DNA of 64,000 nt. Source: an uncultured Clostridia bacterium. GTDB taxonomy: Bacteria > Bacillota > Clostridia > Christensenellales > Borkfalkiaceae. The stretch spans positions 33,854 to 97,853 of the forward strand of contig CAKQRE010000039.1 of the NCBI GenBank assembly GCA_934271265.1. Direction: 5' to 3'. Each line of letters begins with the position of its first letter. Position 1 is the stretch's first letter. Below, piece by piece: positions 1-7,648 of this stretch. The notes under the pieces were generated by a model, which was not told the origin of the DNA, ran no database searches, and saw nothing but the letters and a program-made list of their open reading frames with translations. The position numbers and the translations under genes were made by a program.

Positions 1-194
1 TTGTAAGTCGGCACGCTGCCGGAAAGTTTAATAACGGAAGCTCCCTCGTCGTTGGTCGCGAGGGTCTCCATGTTGTCGTTCTGGTACCAGCCGTTCTCGT
101 CGAACCCGTCCGCCGCGGGTGCGGCGAAGGCAACGCTTGCAACGACCGACATCGCCATCAGAGCGATCAGGACGCACAGTGCCAATTTTCTCAT
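1..194 (-). CDS. Secreted protein, N-terminal part (cut by window edge)
   Basis: The reverse strand reads MRKLALCVLIALMAMSVVAS and continues through VAFAAPAADGF: a short basic start, a hydrophobic stretch of about 18 residues and an A-F-A/A cleavage site, i.e. a classical Sec signal peptide. A GGGAGG ribosome site lies 8 bases before the ATG at 194. The mature part visible (about 40 residues, DENGWYQNDNMETLATND...) is hydrophilic and matches no family I recognise. It is exported, and its position next to a LacI regulator and a glycosidase makes a glycan-related role possible, but that is inference. The gene runs off the left end. Confidence 0.75.
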   Translation of the reverse strand, partial: MRKLALCVLIALMAMSVVASVAFAAPAADGFDENGWYQNDNMETLATNDEGASVIKLSGSVPTY

Positions 195-346
195 ATTTAA
201 CCTCCCTGTCGGCAGCGGGATCGCCGCCGATCAAATTTCTTTGCCTTTTTATTCCGCTCTTTTATTATGCGCCGTTTCCGGAGATTCCGTCCGATAAACG
301 GCAAAAAGAGCTTCTTTTCCCCGTTCCGCGCCGGCGGAACGATTGT

Positions 347-1324
347 TTACACGCTGTTTCTTTCCACGAAACTCGTTTTTACGTATTTCACGTCGTTCGG
401 CGTAACGTCCGAATCGAGGATAAGGTCTACGTAGGCGTAGCCTTCGGCTTTTTTGTCCACCGCGATCGTCGTGAGAGCGGGCTGGAAAAACCCCGTAAAA
501 TCAAGATCGTCGCACCCGATCACCGAAACGTCCTCCGGCACCTTATAACCGTGATCGAACAGAGCTTTCAGCGCGCCCAGCGCCATCATATCGGTCAGGC
601 AGAACAGAGAATCGAACTTCTTGCCCGATTTTATCAGCTTTTCGCAGAGTTCGTAACCGATTTTGTGCGCCTTTCCCATCGGATAGTTGCCGCTTAAGAT
701 CATCGTTTCGTCGTAACAAAAGCCGAATTTTACCGCGTTTTCTATAAAATAGTTCACGCGCATATCCGTCGGCGTGAGCCATTCCTCGATCCCCGCGATA
801 AACGCCGGTTTCGTTCTCCCCGCTTTTTTCAGGCAGTTCATGGCGTCCCGCATGCCGTCCGTATAATCCACGACGACTTTCGCCCCGCTCTTCGTGCAGT
901 TGATCAGGCGGATCCCCTCTTCGATAAAGATATCGTACCAGGAAAAATCGCAGGTGAACATGGCAAGGTTCACGATGCCGCACACACGGTAAGAAAGAAG
1001 ATCGTCCAGAACCTGACGCACGTCGCGATCCTTGATCGCAAACATGGAAATGATGCAATCTTTTTCCTTTGCTCTCTCCACCATGGCTTCCACCAGGTGC
1101 ATGTAATAAGGATTCAGCAGATCTTCCACGAGAACCGCGATGATATTGCTTTTGCTTTTTCTTAAATTGTAAGCAAGCGTGTTCCGGCGATAATTCAGCG
1201 ATCTTACGGCTTCTTCCACACGGTGTCTCGCGTCTTCGGACACATATCCTTTTCCGCTGAGAACTCTGCCGACGGTTGCCGTAGAAACGCCCGCTTTCGA
1301 CGCGACGTCTTGTTTCGTTACCAT
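347..1324 (-). CDS. LacI-family transcriptional regulator
   Basis: A 325-residue LacI/GalR regulator. The N-terminal helix-turn-helix (TKQDVASKAGVSTATVGRVL) and the hinge helix ending in NTLAYNLRKSKS are at residues 2-60, followed by a periplasmic-binding-protein-like sugar domain containing the family's PEDVSVIGCDD segment near the C-terminus. I place the start at 1324 because AAGGTG precedes this ATG and the helix-turn-helix begins directly there; an in-frame ATG 25 codons upstream has no ribosome site. It is divergent from the GH20-type gene at 1791, which is its most likely target. The effector sugar cannot be told from sequence. Confidence 0.92.
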   Translation of the reverse strand: MVTKQDVASKAGVSTATVGRVLSGKGYVSEDARHRVEEAVRSLNYRRNTLAYNLRKSKSNIIAVLVEDLLNPYYMHLVEAMVERAKEKDCIISMFAIKDRDVRQVLDDLLSYRVCGIVNLAMFTCDFSWYDIFIEEGIRLINCTKSGAKVVVDYTDGMRDAMNCLKKAGRTKPAFIAGIEEWLTPTDMRVNYFIENAVKFGFCYDETMILSGNYPMGKAHKIGYELCEKLIKSGKKFDSLFCLTDMMALGALKALFDHGYKVPEDVSVIGCDDLDFTGFFQPALTTIAVDKKAEGYAYVDLILDSDVTPNDVKYVKTSFVERNSV

Positions 1325-1456
1325 TTCCGCACCTTTTGTGTCTTCGTGGACATATTCCGCAAAAAAATAATTCTTTTCGTCGGCGATAGAATAATGCACC
1401 GACGGAAAACTTGCAAAAAAACGGACTTTTGCCCGTATGTCTCCGATGACATATCT

Positions 1457-1485
1457 ATTTTAACATACCTTTTCACCGTTGTCAA
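1457..1485 (-). promoter_or_regulatory. Sigma-A promoter of the LacI gene
   Basis: Reverse strand: TTGACA (1485-1480), 17-base spacer, TAAAAT (1462-1457), lying 133 bases upstream of the chosen ATG. Confidence 0.8.
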
Positions 1486-1494
1486 TACCTTTTC
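1465..1494. repeat. Direct repeat overlapping the LacI promoter
   Basis: ATACCTTTTC occurs at 1465-1474 and again at 1485-1494, exactly 20 bases apart, straddling the -35 box and spacer of the LacI promoter. Two helical turns of spacing suits a regulator bound to one DNA face. LacI proteins usually bind palindromes, so which factor binds here is open. Confidence 0.45.
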
Positions 1495-1662
1495 GGAAAA
1501 TTTTTCTCTTCGCAAAGATGAAAATTTTTTCTCCTCCGTCACGGGAAACTTTTCTCTCCCCTCCGCGATCGTTTTCCGCCCGCACGCAGATCCTTTTCCC
1601 TCCCCGGGTCTTCCGGGATCGACGTCCGCGCCGTCTCTTTTCCCTCTCCCTCCGGCAAACCC

Positions 1663-1691
1663 TTGCTTTCGCGCGGATTCTATGCTATAAT
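1663..1691 (+). promoter_or_regulatory. Sigma-A promoter of the GH20-type gene
   Basis: TTGCTT (1663-1668), 17-base spacer, TATAAT (1686-1691). The untranslated leader to the ATG at 1791 is about 90 bases. The rest of the 1325-1790 interval holds the divergent promoter and no further gene. Confidence 0.85.
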
Positions 1692-1790
1692 AAAGCCGGT
1701 TTAACGTTTCCGTCGCTTTGTTTCCGCAAACGCCCCGCGAAAAACCGATATTATAAAAAAACCGACATCATAAGGAAGGAAATTCACAGA

Positions 1791-3407
1791 ATGAAAACGA
1801 TCCCGTTCGACAATTTCGGCATCATGCTCGACTGTTCGAGAAACGCCGTGATCAACATGACCGCGTTCCGCAGGCTGACCGACGTTTTATCCGCTCTCGG
1901 CTACAATTCGATCATGCTTTACACCGAAGACACTTACGAAGTGGAGGGCGAACCTTACTTCGGTTATATGCGCGGTCGTTTTTCGATCGCGGAGATCCGC
2001 GAGATGGACGCCTACGCGAAATCGAAAAACATCGAGCTGATCCCCTGCATCCAGACGCTCGCCCACCTCGGTTCCATCTTCCGCTATCCCGGATACGCCG
2101 GGATCCGCGACATCGACGATATCCTGCTCGTGGGAGACCCGAAGACCTACGAACTGATCGACAGAATGTTCGCTTCGGTCGCAAAGGCGTTCTCTTCGAG
2201 AAAAATCAACATCGGCATGGACGAAGCCTTTGCTCTCGGGCACGGCAGGTTTCTGGACAAAAACGGCATTGTTCCGAGAGCCGAGATCATGTCGAAACAC
2301 CTTGAGAAAGTGCTTGCGATCGCCGGGAAATACGGCTTCGACTGCCGCATGTGGAGCGACATGTTCGCCACGTCCGCTTACGGCGGCTTCTACGAACACA
2401 CGAAAGACGATTCGGACAAGGTGCGTCCGCTCGTACCGAAAAATCTTTCCCTTATTTATTGGGATTATTACCATACCGAACAGAGCTTTTACGAAGACAT
2501 GATCGACAAACACAAAAAGCTCTCGGACAACGTCGTTTTCGCGGGCGGCGCCTGGACGTGGACGGGATTCTGCCCGAATAACGCCTACAGCATAGAATCG
2601 ATGGGCGCGGCGGTGAAAGCCTGCGTGAAAAAAGGCATTCGCGACGTCTTCTTTACCATGTGGGGAGACAACGGCGGCGAATGTTCGCCTTTCGGCGTTC
2701 TGCCGACCCTCGTGACTCTTTCGGAATATGCAAAAGGCAATTACGACCGGGCGGAGATCGAAAAGGTATTCAAAAAAATCGTCGGAGCGGACTTTAATGC
2801 CTTTATGTTGCTGGAACGTCCGGACAGGATCTGCTCCGTACCCGGAAAACCGGATACGCACAACCCCTCGAAAACCATGCTCTATACCGATCCTTTCTGC
2901 GGGCTATTCGATAAATGCATTGAGCCGGGTCTGTCGGAACGGTATTACACCGATCTTTCCGAACAATTGAAAAAACAGGAGAAGAACGACTTATACGGCT
3001 ACTTATTCAAAACGATCCGCACTTTGTGCGACGTTCTTGCCGTTAAATTCGATCTCGGCGTGAGAACGAGAGAGCTTTACCGCGGCAAGGACAAAGCCGC
3101 GCTGAAAGAACTTGCGCTGAAAGACTATACGGATCTTTCCGCGCGGCTCGAGGAGTTTTACGCCGCGTTCGAAACGTGCTGGGCAACGGAAAAGAAACCC
3201 TACGGGTTCGACGTGCAGGACGCCCGTCTCGGCGGGCTGATCCGCAGGATCGCTCACCTGAAAAAACGCCTGCTCGACTATGCGGACGGGAAGGTTCCGG
3301 ATATTCCGGAGCTTGAAGAGGAACTTCTTTACCCCTTCGGCGGCGGAAAAGACAGCCCCGTCTCGTTAAACTGTTATAATATGCTGTACACGGCAAACGT
3401 TACCTGA
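1791..3407 (+). CDS. GH20-type beta-N-acetylhexosaminidase-like glycosidase
   Basis: A 538-residue cytoplasmic protein (no signal peptide) with a glycoside hydrolase family 20-like barrel at roughly residues 5-330. The family's HxGGDE catalytic motif is represented by NIGMDEAF with the Asp-Glu pair at D144/E145; the His and Gly-Gly are altered, as in divergent Firmicutes members. FGIMLDCSRNAV at the start and later WSDMF and WTWTGFCP are aromatic-rich barrel-loop segments. The start at 1791 follows AAGGAAGGA; reading further upstream would add 104 residues across the promoter. Expected activity is hydrolysis of terminal beta-GlcNAc/GalNAc from imported oligosaccharides. Divergent from a LacI gene and followed by a strong terminator, so probably monocistronic. 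Confidence 0.82.
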   Translation: MKTIPFDNFGIMLDCSRNAVINMTAFRRLTDVLSALGYNSIMLYTEDTYEVEGEPYFGYMRGRFSIAEIREMDAYAKSKNIELIPCIQTLAHLGSIFRYPGYAGIRDIDDILLVGDPKTYELIDRMFASVAKAFSSRKINIGMDEAFALGHGRFLDKNGIVPRAEIMSKHLEKVLAIAGKYGFDCRMWSDMFATSAYGGFYEHTKDDSDKVRPLVPKNLSLIYWDYYHTEQSFYEDMIDKHKKLSDNVVFAGGAWTWTGFCPNNAYSIESMGAAVKACVKKGIRDVFFTMWGDNGGECSPFGVLPTLVTLSEYAKGNYDRAEIEKVFKKIVGADFNAFMLLERPDRICSVPGKPDTHNPSKTMLYTDPFCGLFDKCIEPGLSERYYTDLSEQLKKQEKNDLYGYLFKTIRTLCDVLAVKFDLGVRTRELYRGKDKAALKELALKDYTDLSARLEEFYAAFETCWATEKKPYGFDVQDARLGGLIRRIAHLKKRLLDYADGKVPDIPELEEELLYPFGGGKDSPVSLNCYNMLYTANVT

Positions 3408-3426
3408 CAAACCGCCGTATCAGATC

Positions 3427-3478
3427 AAAAAAGAAAGGTTGCAAACCTGTCATCGGGTTTGCATCCTTTCTTTTTTTT
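3427..3478. terminator. Bidirectional terminator
   Basis: A long stem pairs AAAGAAAGGTTGCAAACC with GGGTTTGCATCCTTTCTTT around a short loop, with an A-run on the left and eight Ts on the right. It serves the GH20-type gene (plus) and the convergent sirtuin gene (minus), whose stop codon abuts the T-run. Confidence 0.9.
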
Positions 3479-4346
3479 AAACCATGCCCGACGTGTCGGT
3501 TTTCAGGGCGCCGATCACGTCCGCAATGTCTTCGGATAAAAGAAGAGACCGTTCGGCAATTTCTTTCGGCGCGTATAATAATTCGCGATTTACGCACACA
3601 TAGGCAGACTTCCGATTGCGCGCGGTCATTTTCAGAAACGGATATTTAATAATTCCGGGCGTATTCATCCCGACGCCGAGTTCTAAAAATAAAACCCTTT
3701 TGTTTTCGTTTTCGGAAAGGAAGGTCTCGTATCGCGCGCAAGCGGCATACCAGCCGTCGTCCTCGACGAATTTGTCATCGCTGCGAAGGTTCATCGTCAT
3801 AGGCTTTCCGCAAACGGGACATTTCGGCAAAAGTTCGGATGGAATTTTCATATCGCGTTGATTTTCTACCATTTTGCGAATGATTTTCTCGTTATCGTAG
3901 GTTTTATTATGGCAGGGAACACTGCACTGAAACAGCCCGTAATCACCCTGCGTGTAAAAGAGCCGCTTTTTATCGAATCCCGCTTTCTGAAAGCAATGGT
4001 CTACGTTCGTCGTGATAACGAAGTAGTTTTTATCTTTTACGAGTTCGAAAAGTTCGTTATAAACGGGTTTCGGCGGGTCGGAATAGCGATTAATCGATAT
4101 ATAGCGCGACCAATATGCCCAATGCTCTTCTAAGGTATCATAGGGAAAAAACCCGCCGGAATACATATCGTGAAAGTTGTATTTCGTTTCGAAATCGTGA
4201 AAATTTTCGTGAAACCGTTTACCGGAATAAGTAAAACCCGCAGCGGCAGAAAGCCCTGCGCCCGCGCCGATCACGATCGCATCCGCGTTTTCGATAAGCG
4301 ACTTCGATCTATTTATTTTTTCCGAGTATTCGTCTGTAAATTGCAT
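3477..4346 (-). CDS. SirTM-class sirtuin (protein ADP-ribosyltransferase)
   Basis: A 289-residue Rossmann-fold sirtuin of the SirTM (class M) type. Visible features: NAD-binding GAGAGLSAAAGF (28-38); TTNVDHCFQ with Asn114 and His117; QGDYGLFQC where ordinary sirtuins carry the catalytic His, here Gln133; and a four-Cys zinc site (C141, C145, C176, C179). In characterised SirTM enzymes (Staphylococcus, Streptococcus) this replacement accompanies mono-ADP-ribosyltransferase rather than deacetylase activity, reversed by the linked macrodomain. The ATG at 4346 has a GGAGG site and overlaps the end of the macrodomain gene by 38 bases, so the two are translationally coupled. The usual GcvH-L and LplA partners are not nearby, so the target is unknown. 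Confidence 0.9.
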   Translation of the reverse strand: MQFTDEYSEKINRSKSLIENADAIVIGAGAGLSAAAGFTYSGKRFHENFHDFETKYNFHDMYSGGFFPYDTLEEHWAYWSRYISINRYSDPPKPVYNELFELVKDKNYFVITTNVDHCFQKAGFDKKRLFYTQGDYGLFQCSVPCHNKTYDNEKIIRKMVENQRDMKIPSELLPKCPVCGKPMTMNLRSDDKFVEDDGWYAACARYETFLSENENKRVLFLELGVGMNTPGIIKYPFLKMTARNRKSAYVCVNRELLYAPKEIAERSLLLSEDIADVIGALKTDTSGMV

Positions 4347-5076
4347 AGCCTTCCTCCGTAAACACGTCGAATATAATTTTGATATCGCTTGCGGTTTGCG
4401 CCTTGTATTCACGCACTGCTTTTACCGCAAGCAGTGCCGCTTCTTCCTTCGGATAGCCGAAAACGCCCGTCGAAATACAGCAAAACGCAATGCTGTCAAG
4501 TTTCATCTCGTCGGCTTTCTTCAGACAATTCCGGTAACACTTTGCCAGATCCGCTTCGTTTTCTTTCGTTACGCGTCCGTAAACGATCGGACCGACGGTA
4601 TGGAATATAAATCTGCTTGGCAAATTGTAGGCTTTTGTAACGATAACTTCGCCGTTTTCGGCTTCGGTTCCTTTCATAATATCGTTACAATCGAGCCTTA
4701 CCTGTACGCCCGCAAAAGTGTGAATTGCGTTGTCGATACAGTTGTGCAACGGATGAAAACAACCGAGCATTGCGGAGTTTGCGGCGTTTACGATCGCGTC
4801 TGCGTTCAGTGTCGTAATATCTCCCTTGAACAGCGAAATACCGTCGGTATAAACGAAATCGTTTACGTCTATTATTCCGCGTTCGTTTCTTCTTTCCGTC
4901 AGGTATTCGTCCTGCAAAGATAAAAACTCTGCGGAAACGGGCACAGGCAGACGAACGTTTAATAAAGCGCGCAACAGTTTTTTTTGCGAGTCTTCGTCGC
5001 CCGGAATACTTATCGTTTCGTTTCTTTCTTCAAGCAAATATTTGATCAGACGTTTTCTTCTTTCCGTTTGTTCCAT
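4309..5076 (-). CDS. Zinc-type macrodomain protein-ADP-ribose hydrolase
   Basis: A 255-residue protein with an alpha-helical N-terminal extension (1-75) and a macrodomain (about 80-250). GDITTLNADAIVNAANSAML is the ADP-ribose-binding loop; it runs into GCFHPLHNCIDNAIH, the Cys-His-Cys signature (C106, H111, C113) of zinc-dependent macrodomains linked to SirTM. STGVFGYP is loop 2. Members of this branch remove ADP-ribose from the protein modified by the partner sirtuin. The start at 5076 is preceded by AAGGAAT; an ATG 13 codons upstream lacks a site. Together with the overlapping sirtuin it forms a write/erase pair. Confidence 0.9.
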   Translation of the reverse strand: MEQTERRKRLIKYLLEERNETISIPGDEDSQKKLLRALLNVRLPVPVSAEFLSLQDEYLTERRNERGIIDVNDFVYTDGISLFKGDITTLNADAIVNAANSAMLGCFHPLHNCIDNAIHTFAGVQVRLDCNDIMKGTEAENGEVIVTKAYNLPSRFIFHTVGPIVYGRVTKENEADLAKCYRNCLKKADEMKLDSIAFCCISTGVFGYPKEEAALLAVKAVREYKAQTASDIKIIFDVFTEEGYAIYRRILGKNK

Positions 5077-5089
5077 ACTTAATTCCTTT

Positions 5090-5206
5090 TTATCGCTCCG
5101 ATCTATCGACGGCACACGTTACGGGCAAATAATTTTCATCGACGGTGGCAACGATTACGCTGTGTATTTGCTCTTGTAAAAATCGCAAGATTTCGTTTAT
5201 ATCCAT
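5090..5206 (-). pseudogene. Truncated pyridoxamine-phosphate-oxidase-like (flavin) gene relic
   Basis: The 38-codon frame reads MDINEILRFLQEQIHSVIVATV then DENYLPVTCAVDRSER and stops 14 bases before the macrodomain start. The first 34 residues look like the beginning of the small FMN split-barrel (pyridoxamine 5'-phosphate oxidase-like) proteins I recall next to this sirtuin/macrodomain pair in other Clostridia; those are about 120-150 residues long. No continuation appears in another frame before the macrodomain gene, so a deletion rather than a frameshift is likely. No ribosome site precedes the ATG. The family assignment rests on a short segment. Confidence 0.55.
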
Positions 5207-5265
5207 AGCAATTAAAAAACGTGCGGACGCAACCGAACCCCCGATTGCGCCCGACTTAAAAACTA

Positions 5266-6039
5266 TCAGAATTTGCCGTTGTCGTTTTGCCAATCGGATT
5301 TATCGGCAATCGTTTCCATAACGTCCCAATGCTCCGCTATTTTGTCGTTTTCGACGCGCCATAAATCATAATACGAAGTGGGTTTACCGCCGAACGTGCC
5401 TTCCGAAACAGCCAATACCATATCGCCGTCGGCAAGAACCTGATAAACTTTATCGTAAATCATAGCGATTCCCGCTTTTGCGAGTTGTTCAAGGGCAGCG
5501 CCAAGTCCCGAAAGACCGTCTGCTATTCCCGTATTGTGCTGCAAATATTTGTCGCCGTCGAAATAATCGGGGGTTTTCTGCGGATTGTTTCCTTGCATTA
5601 CGTCATAAAGGAAGTTTTTGACAAGAGCGCGGTTTGCTTCGGTTTTATCGATGTCTTTCGCCTCGATCTGACCGTCAATCTGCGTCCTGCCGGAGGGATT
5701 CGGCTGCGCTTTTGCCGCGAGGTTATCCCAATGCTCCGCAATAAGTCCGTCCTCGAAACGGAAAATATCAAAGGCGACCTGTTCGCCTGCACCGGCAAAG
5801 TTGTATACGGTTTGCATAAAAACTTTATCGCCGTCCTCAAATGCGCGAATCGTGTTTACGGTTGTTTTTACGGGCGCGCTCCCGAGATATGCAACAGAAC
5901 CGCAGAACGCTTCCGCTCCCGTAGCATACGCAAGATTGTGCTGAATGTAATTGTCTTTCAACAGCGATTTTGCTTTTTCCGTGTCTCCCGTCACAAAACA
6001 GCCGATAAGTTCCTTTGCTTTTTGAATGTTGTTTGTCAT
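5266..6039 (-). CDS. Tandem SnoaL-like (NTF2-fold) protein
   Basis: A 257-residue protein made of two similar alpha+beta NTF2/SnoaL-like halves (about 5-115 and 130-250). Each carries the same landmarks: a ...DNYIQHN / ...DKYLQHNTGIADG segment and a late D-x-(F/W)R-(F/V)E-(D/N)...IAEHWD segment. The COG4922-type family is described as SnoaL-like, but the substrate is not known. The start at 6039 has GGAGGA. It is divergent from an HxlR regulator, which probably controls it; a -10-like TATACT lies at 6093-6088 on its strand. Confidence 0.8.
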   Translation of the reverse strand: MTNNIQKAKELIGCFVTGDTEKAKSLLKDNYIQHNLAYATGAEAFCGSVAYLGSAPVKTTVNTIRAFEDGDKVFMQTVYNFAGAGEQVAFDIFRFEDGLIAEHWDNLAAKAQPNPSGRTQIDGQIEAKDIDKTEANRALVKNFLYDVMQGNNPQKTPDYFDGDKYLQHNTGIADGLSGLGAALEQLAKAGIAMIYDKVYQVLADGDMVLAVSEGTFGGKPTSYYDLWRVENDKIAEHWDVMETIADKSDWQNDNGKF

Positions 6040-6129
6040 ATATTGTTCCTCCGAAATTTTTTTTGCAATCTCATCGATTACGCCCAAAGTATAACACGTT
6101 AAAAAAAGTTTTTCACAAACGTTACTTTT

Positions 6130-6146
6130 CTATTACCCGATAATAG
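6130..6146. promoter_or_regulatory. Palindrome between SnoaL-like and HxlR genes (candidate operator)
   Basis: CTATTA, five-base centre CCCGA, TAATAG: a perfect 6-base inverted repeat in the divergent intergenic region, flanked by GTTAC at 6121 and 6151 (30 bases apart). HxlR regulators commonly sit at such sites between their own gene and a divergent target. Confidence 0.5.
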
Positions 6147-6175
6147 ATTTGTTACCTGGTTTCTTTTTGAAACCA

Positions 6176-6204
6176 TTGACTTTTGAAGGGCGTTTTGATA
6201 TAAT
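6176..6204 (+). promoter_or_regulatory. Sigma-A promoter of the HxlR gene
   Basis: TTGACT (6176-6181), 17-base spacer, TATAAT (6199-6204), 23 bases before the HxlR ATG. Confidence 0.88.
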
Positions 6205-6227
6205 GTAAAAAAGGATAAGGAGTTTTT

Positions 6228-6554
6228 ATGCTGACAAAAGAAGAACTTCCGGAATGCCCCGTTGCAACTACCGTTCAACTGATAGGAAATAAATGGAAAT
6301 TACTTATATTGCGAAATCTGATTTATAACGGAACACAGCGGTTTTCGGACTTTGTTAAAACCATACCCGGAATCAGCAAAAAAGTGCTGACCGATAATTT
6401 GCGTGCCCTCGAAGACGACGGACTTATCGAACGCGAAGTCTTTGCCGAAGTTCCGCCGAGAGTGGAATATTCTTTGTCCGTATTAGGAAAAACGTTAAAA
6501 CCTATTCTTGACGCAATGTTTGACTGGGGAACGGATTATAAAGCAACCTTATAG
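6228..6554 (+). CDS. HxlR-family transcriptional regulator
   Basis: A 108-residue winged-helix protein of the HxlR/YodB type. It begins with the family hallmark ECPVATTVQLIGNKWKLLIL, including the conserved Cys at residue 10 (in YodB-like members a redox or quinone sensor), and continues RFSDFVKTIPGISKKVLTDN for the recognition helix, ending in a dimerisation helix. The ATG at 6228 follows AAGGATAAGGAG. Divergent from the SnoaL-like gene with a palindrome between them, suggesting local control of that gene, possibly in response to reactive electrophiles (inference from the family). Confidence 0.92.
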   Translation: MLTKEELPECPVATTVQLIGNKWKLLILRNLIYNGTQRFSDFVKTIPGISKKVLTDNLRALEDDGLIEREVFAEVPPRVEYSLSVLGKTLKPILDAMFDWGTDYKATL

Positions 6555-6627
6555 TCACCTCGTTAAGTTTTAACGGCGCGCGTTTTATCCCAAAAACACG
6601 CCATTCGGGAAATCTCCGCAAAAACGG

Positions 6628-6656
6628 TTGACGAAACCCTCGCTTACGGATATAAT
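6628..6656 (+). promoter_or_regulatory. Sigma-A promoter of pgmB
   Basis: TTGACG (6628-6633), 17-base spacer, TATAAT (6651-6656); the start codon follows at 6716. Confidence 0.88.
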
Positions 6657-6715
6657 AAGTATAAAGCACGTGAAATCGGCGGAAGAAAACGCCGGGGCGC
6701 GAGGAGTTATCGGAT

Positions 6716-7357
6716 ATGTTCAAAGCATTCATTTTCGATCTGGACGGCGTTATCGTATCGACAGACGAACTGCATTACAAATCATGGAAGGCGATCGCGG
6801 ATCGGGAAAATATCCCCTTCGACAAAACCGTGAACGACAGATTGCGCGGCGTAAGCCGTATGGAAAGCCTTGAGATCATTCTCGAAAAGGCAGGCAAGAC
6901 TTATACAGACGAAGAAAAAGCGGCGCTTGCCGCGGCAAAAAACGACCTCTACGTTCGTTCTCTTTCCTCCCTTTCGCAAAAGGACGTAGCGGAAGGATTC
7001 TTTCCGCTGATGAAGACGCTGAAAGAAAACAACATTCTCTGCGCCGTGGGCAGCTCAAGCAAAAACACGAAGACGATTTTACGCCATCTCGGCATCACCG
7101 AATATTTCGACCGCATTGCCGACGGTACGGACATCACGCGAAGCAAACCTTTCCCGGACGTTTTCCTGAAAGCGGCGGAAAAGCTGAACGTCGATCCGTC
7201 CGTATGCCTTGTCGTGGAAGACGCGCGCTCCGGCATTGACGCAGGCGTTGCGGCAGGCATGAAAACGGCGGGCATCAACTCCGCCGCCACTTACGAAAAA
7301 ACGACTTATCCGATCTCTTCCCTTTCCGACCTGATCCCCATTGCGGAAGAAAAGTGA
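6716..7357 (+). CDS. pgmB: Beta-phosphoglucomutase
   Basis: A 213-residue HAD-superfamily phosphatase-fold enzyme interconverting beta-glucose 1-phosphate and glucose 6-phosphate. Motif I FDLDGVIVSTDELHYKSWK carries the nucleophile Asp and the acid/base Asp; GVSRMESLEIIL is the cap-domain segment diagnostic of beta-phosphoglucomutase; VGSSSKN is motif II; the Lys of SKPFPDVFLKAAE and VVEDARSGIDAG complete motifs III and IV. GAGGAG sits 10 bases before the ATG. It would act downstream of a disaccharide phosphorylase, but none is in this window. Confidence 0.93.
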   Translation: MFKAFIFDLDGVIVSTDELHYKSWKAIADRENIPFDKTVNDRLRGVSRMESLEIILEKAGKTYTDEEKAALAAAKNDLYVRSLSSLSQKDVAEGFFPLMKTLKENNILCAVGSSSKNTKTILRHLGITEYFDRIADGTDITRSKPFPDVFLKAAEKLNVDPSVCLVVEDARSGIDAGVAAGMKTAGINSAATYEKTTYPISSLSDLIPIAEEK

Positions 7358-7449
7358 AAAGGTTTTTCCGGGAGATCGGCAACTTACGGAGAACATGCCG
7401 CAGGCGGAAAAAGCCGACAATTCTCCGATCGCAGACAAAAATCGATAAA

Positions 7450-7483
7450 GAAAAAACACGGGGCTTAAAGCTCCGTGTTTTTT
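7450..7483 (+). terminator. Terminator after pgmB
   Basis: AAAACACGG-GGC and GCT-CCGTGTTTT pair around TTAAA, followed by a T-run; an A-run on the left also makes it usable from the other side. Confidence 0.85.
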
Positions 7484-7605
7484 ATTCCCGACGCATCGTC
7501 TTTTCGTTTCTCATATCCCGGATCTTCGGCAATCCTTTCGGCAACGCCCGCTTTATCCCCTCCGCTTTTGGCAAGCCTTTTACGATATTTCGCTAAATAG
7601 GGGCG

Positions 7606-7616
7606 TATAAGCCGAT
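7606..7616 (+). repeat. Dispersed TATAAGCCGAT motif
   Basis: Copy of the short motif described in the findings, in the interval between the pgmB terminator and the TetR stop codon. Confidence 0.6.
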
Positions 7617-7648
7617 AAACTGCCTTTCCGACATGGTTCACGCATCGG

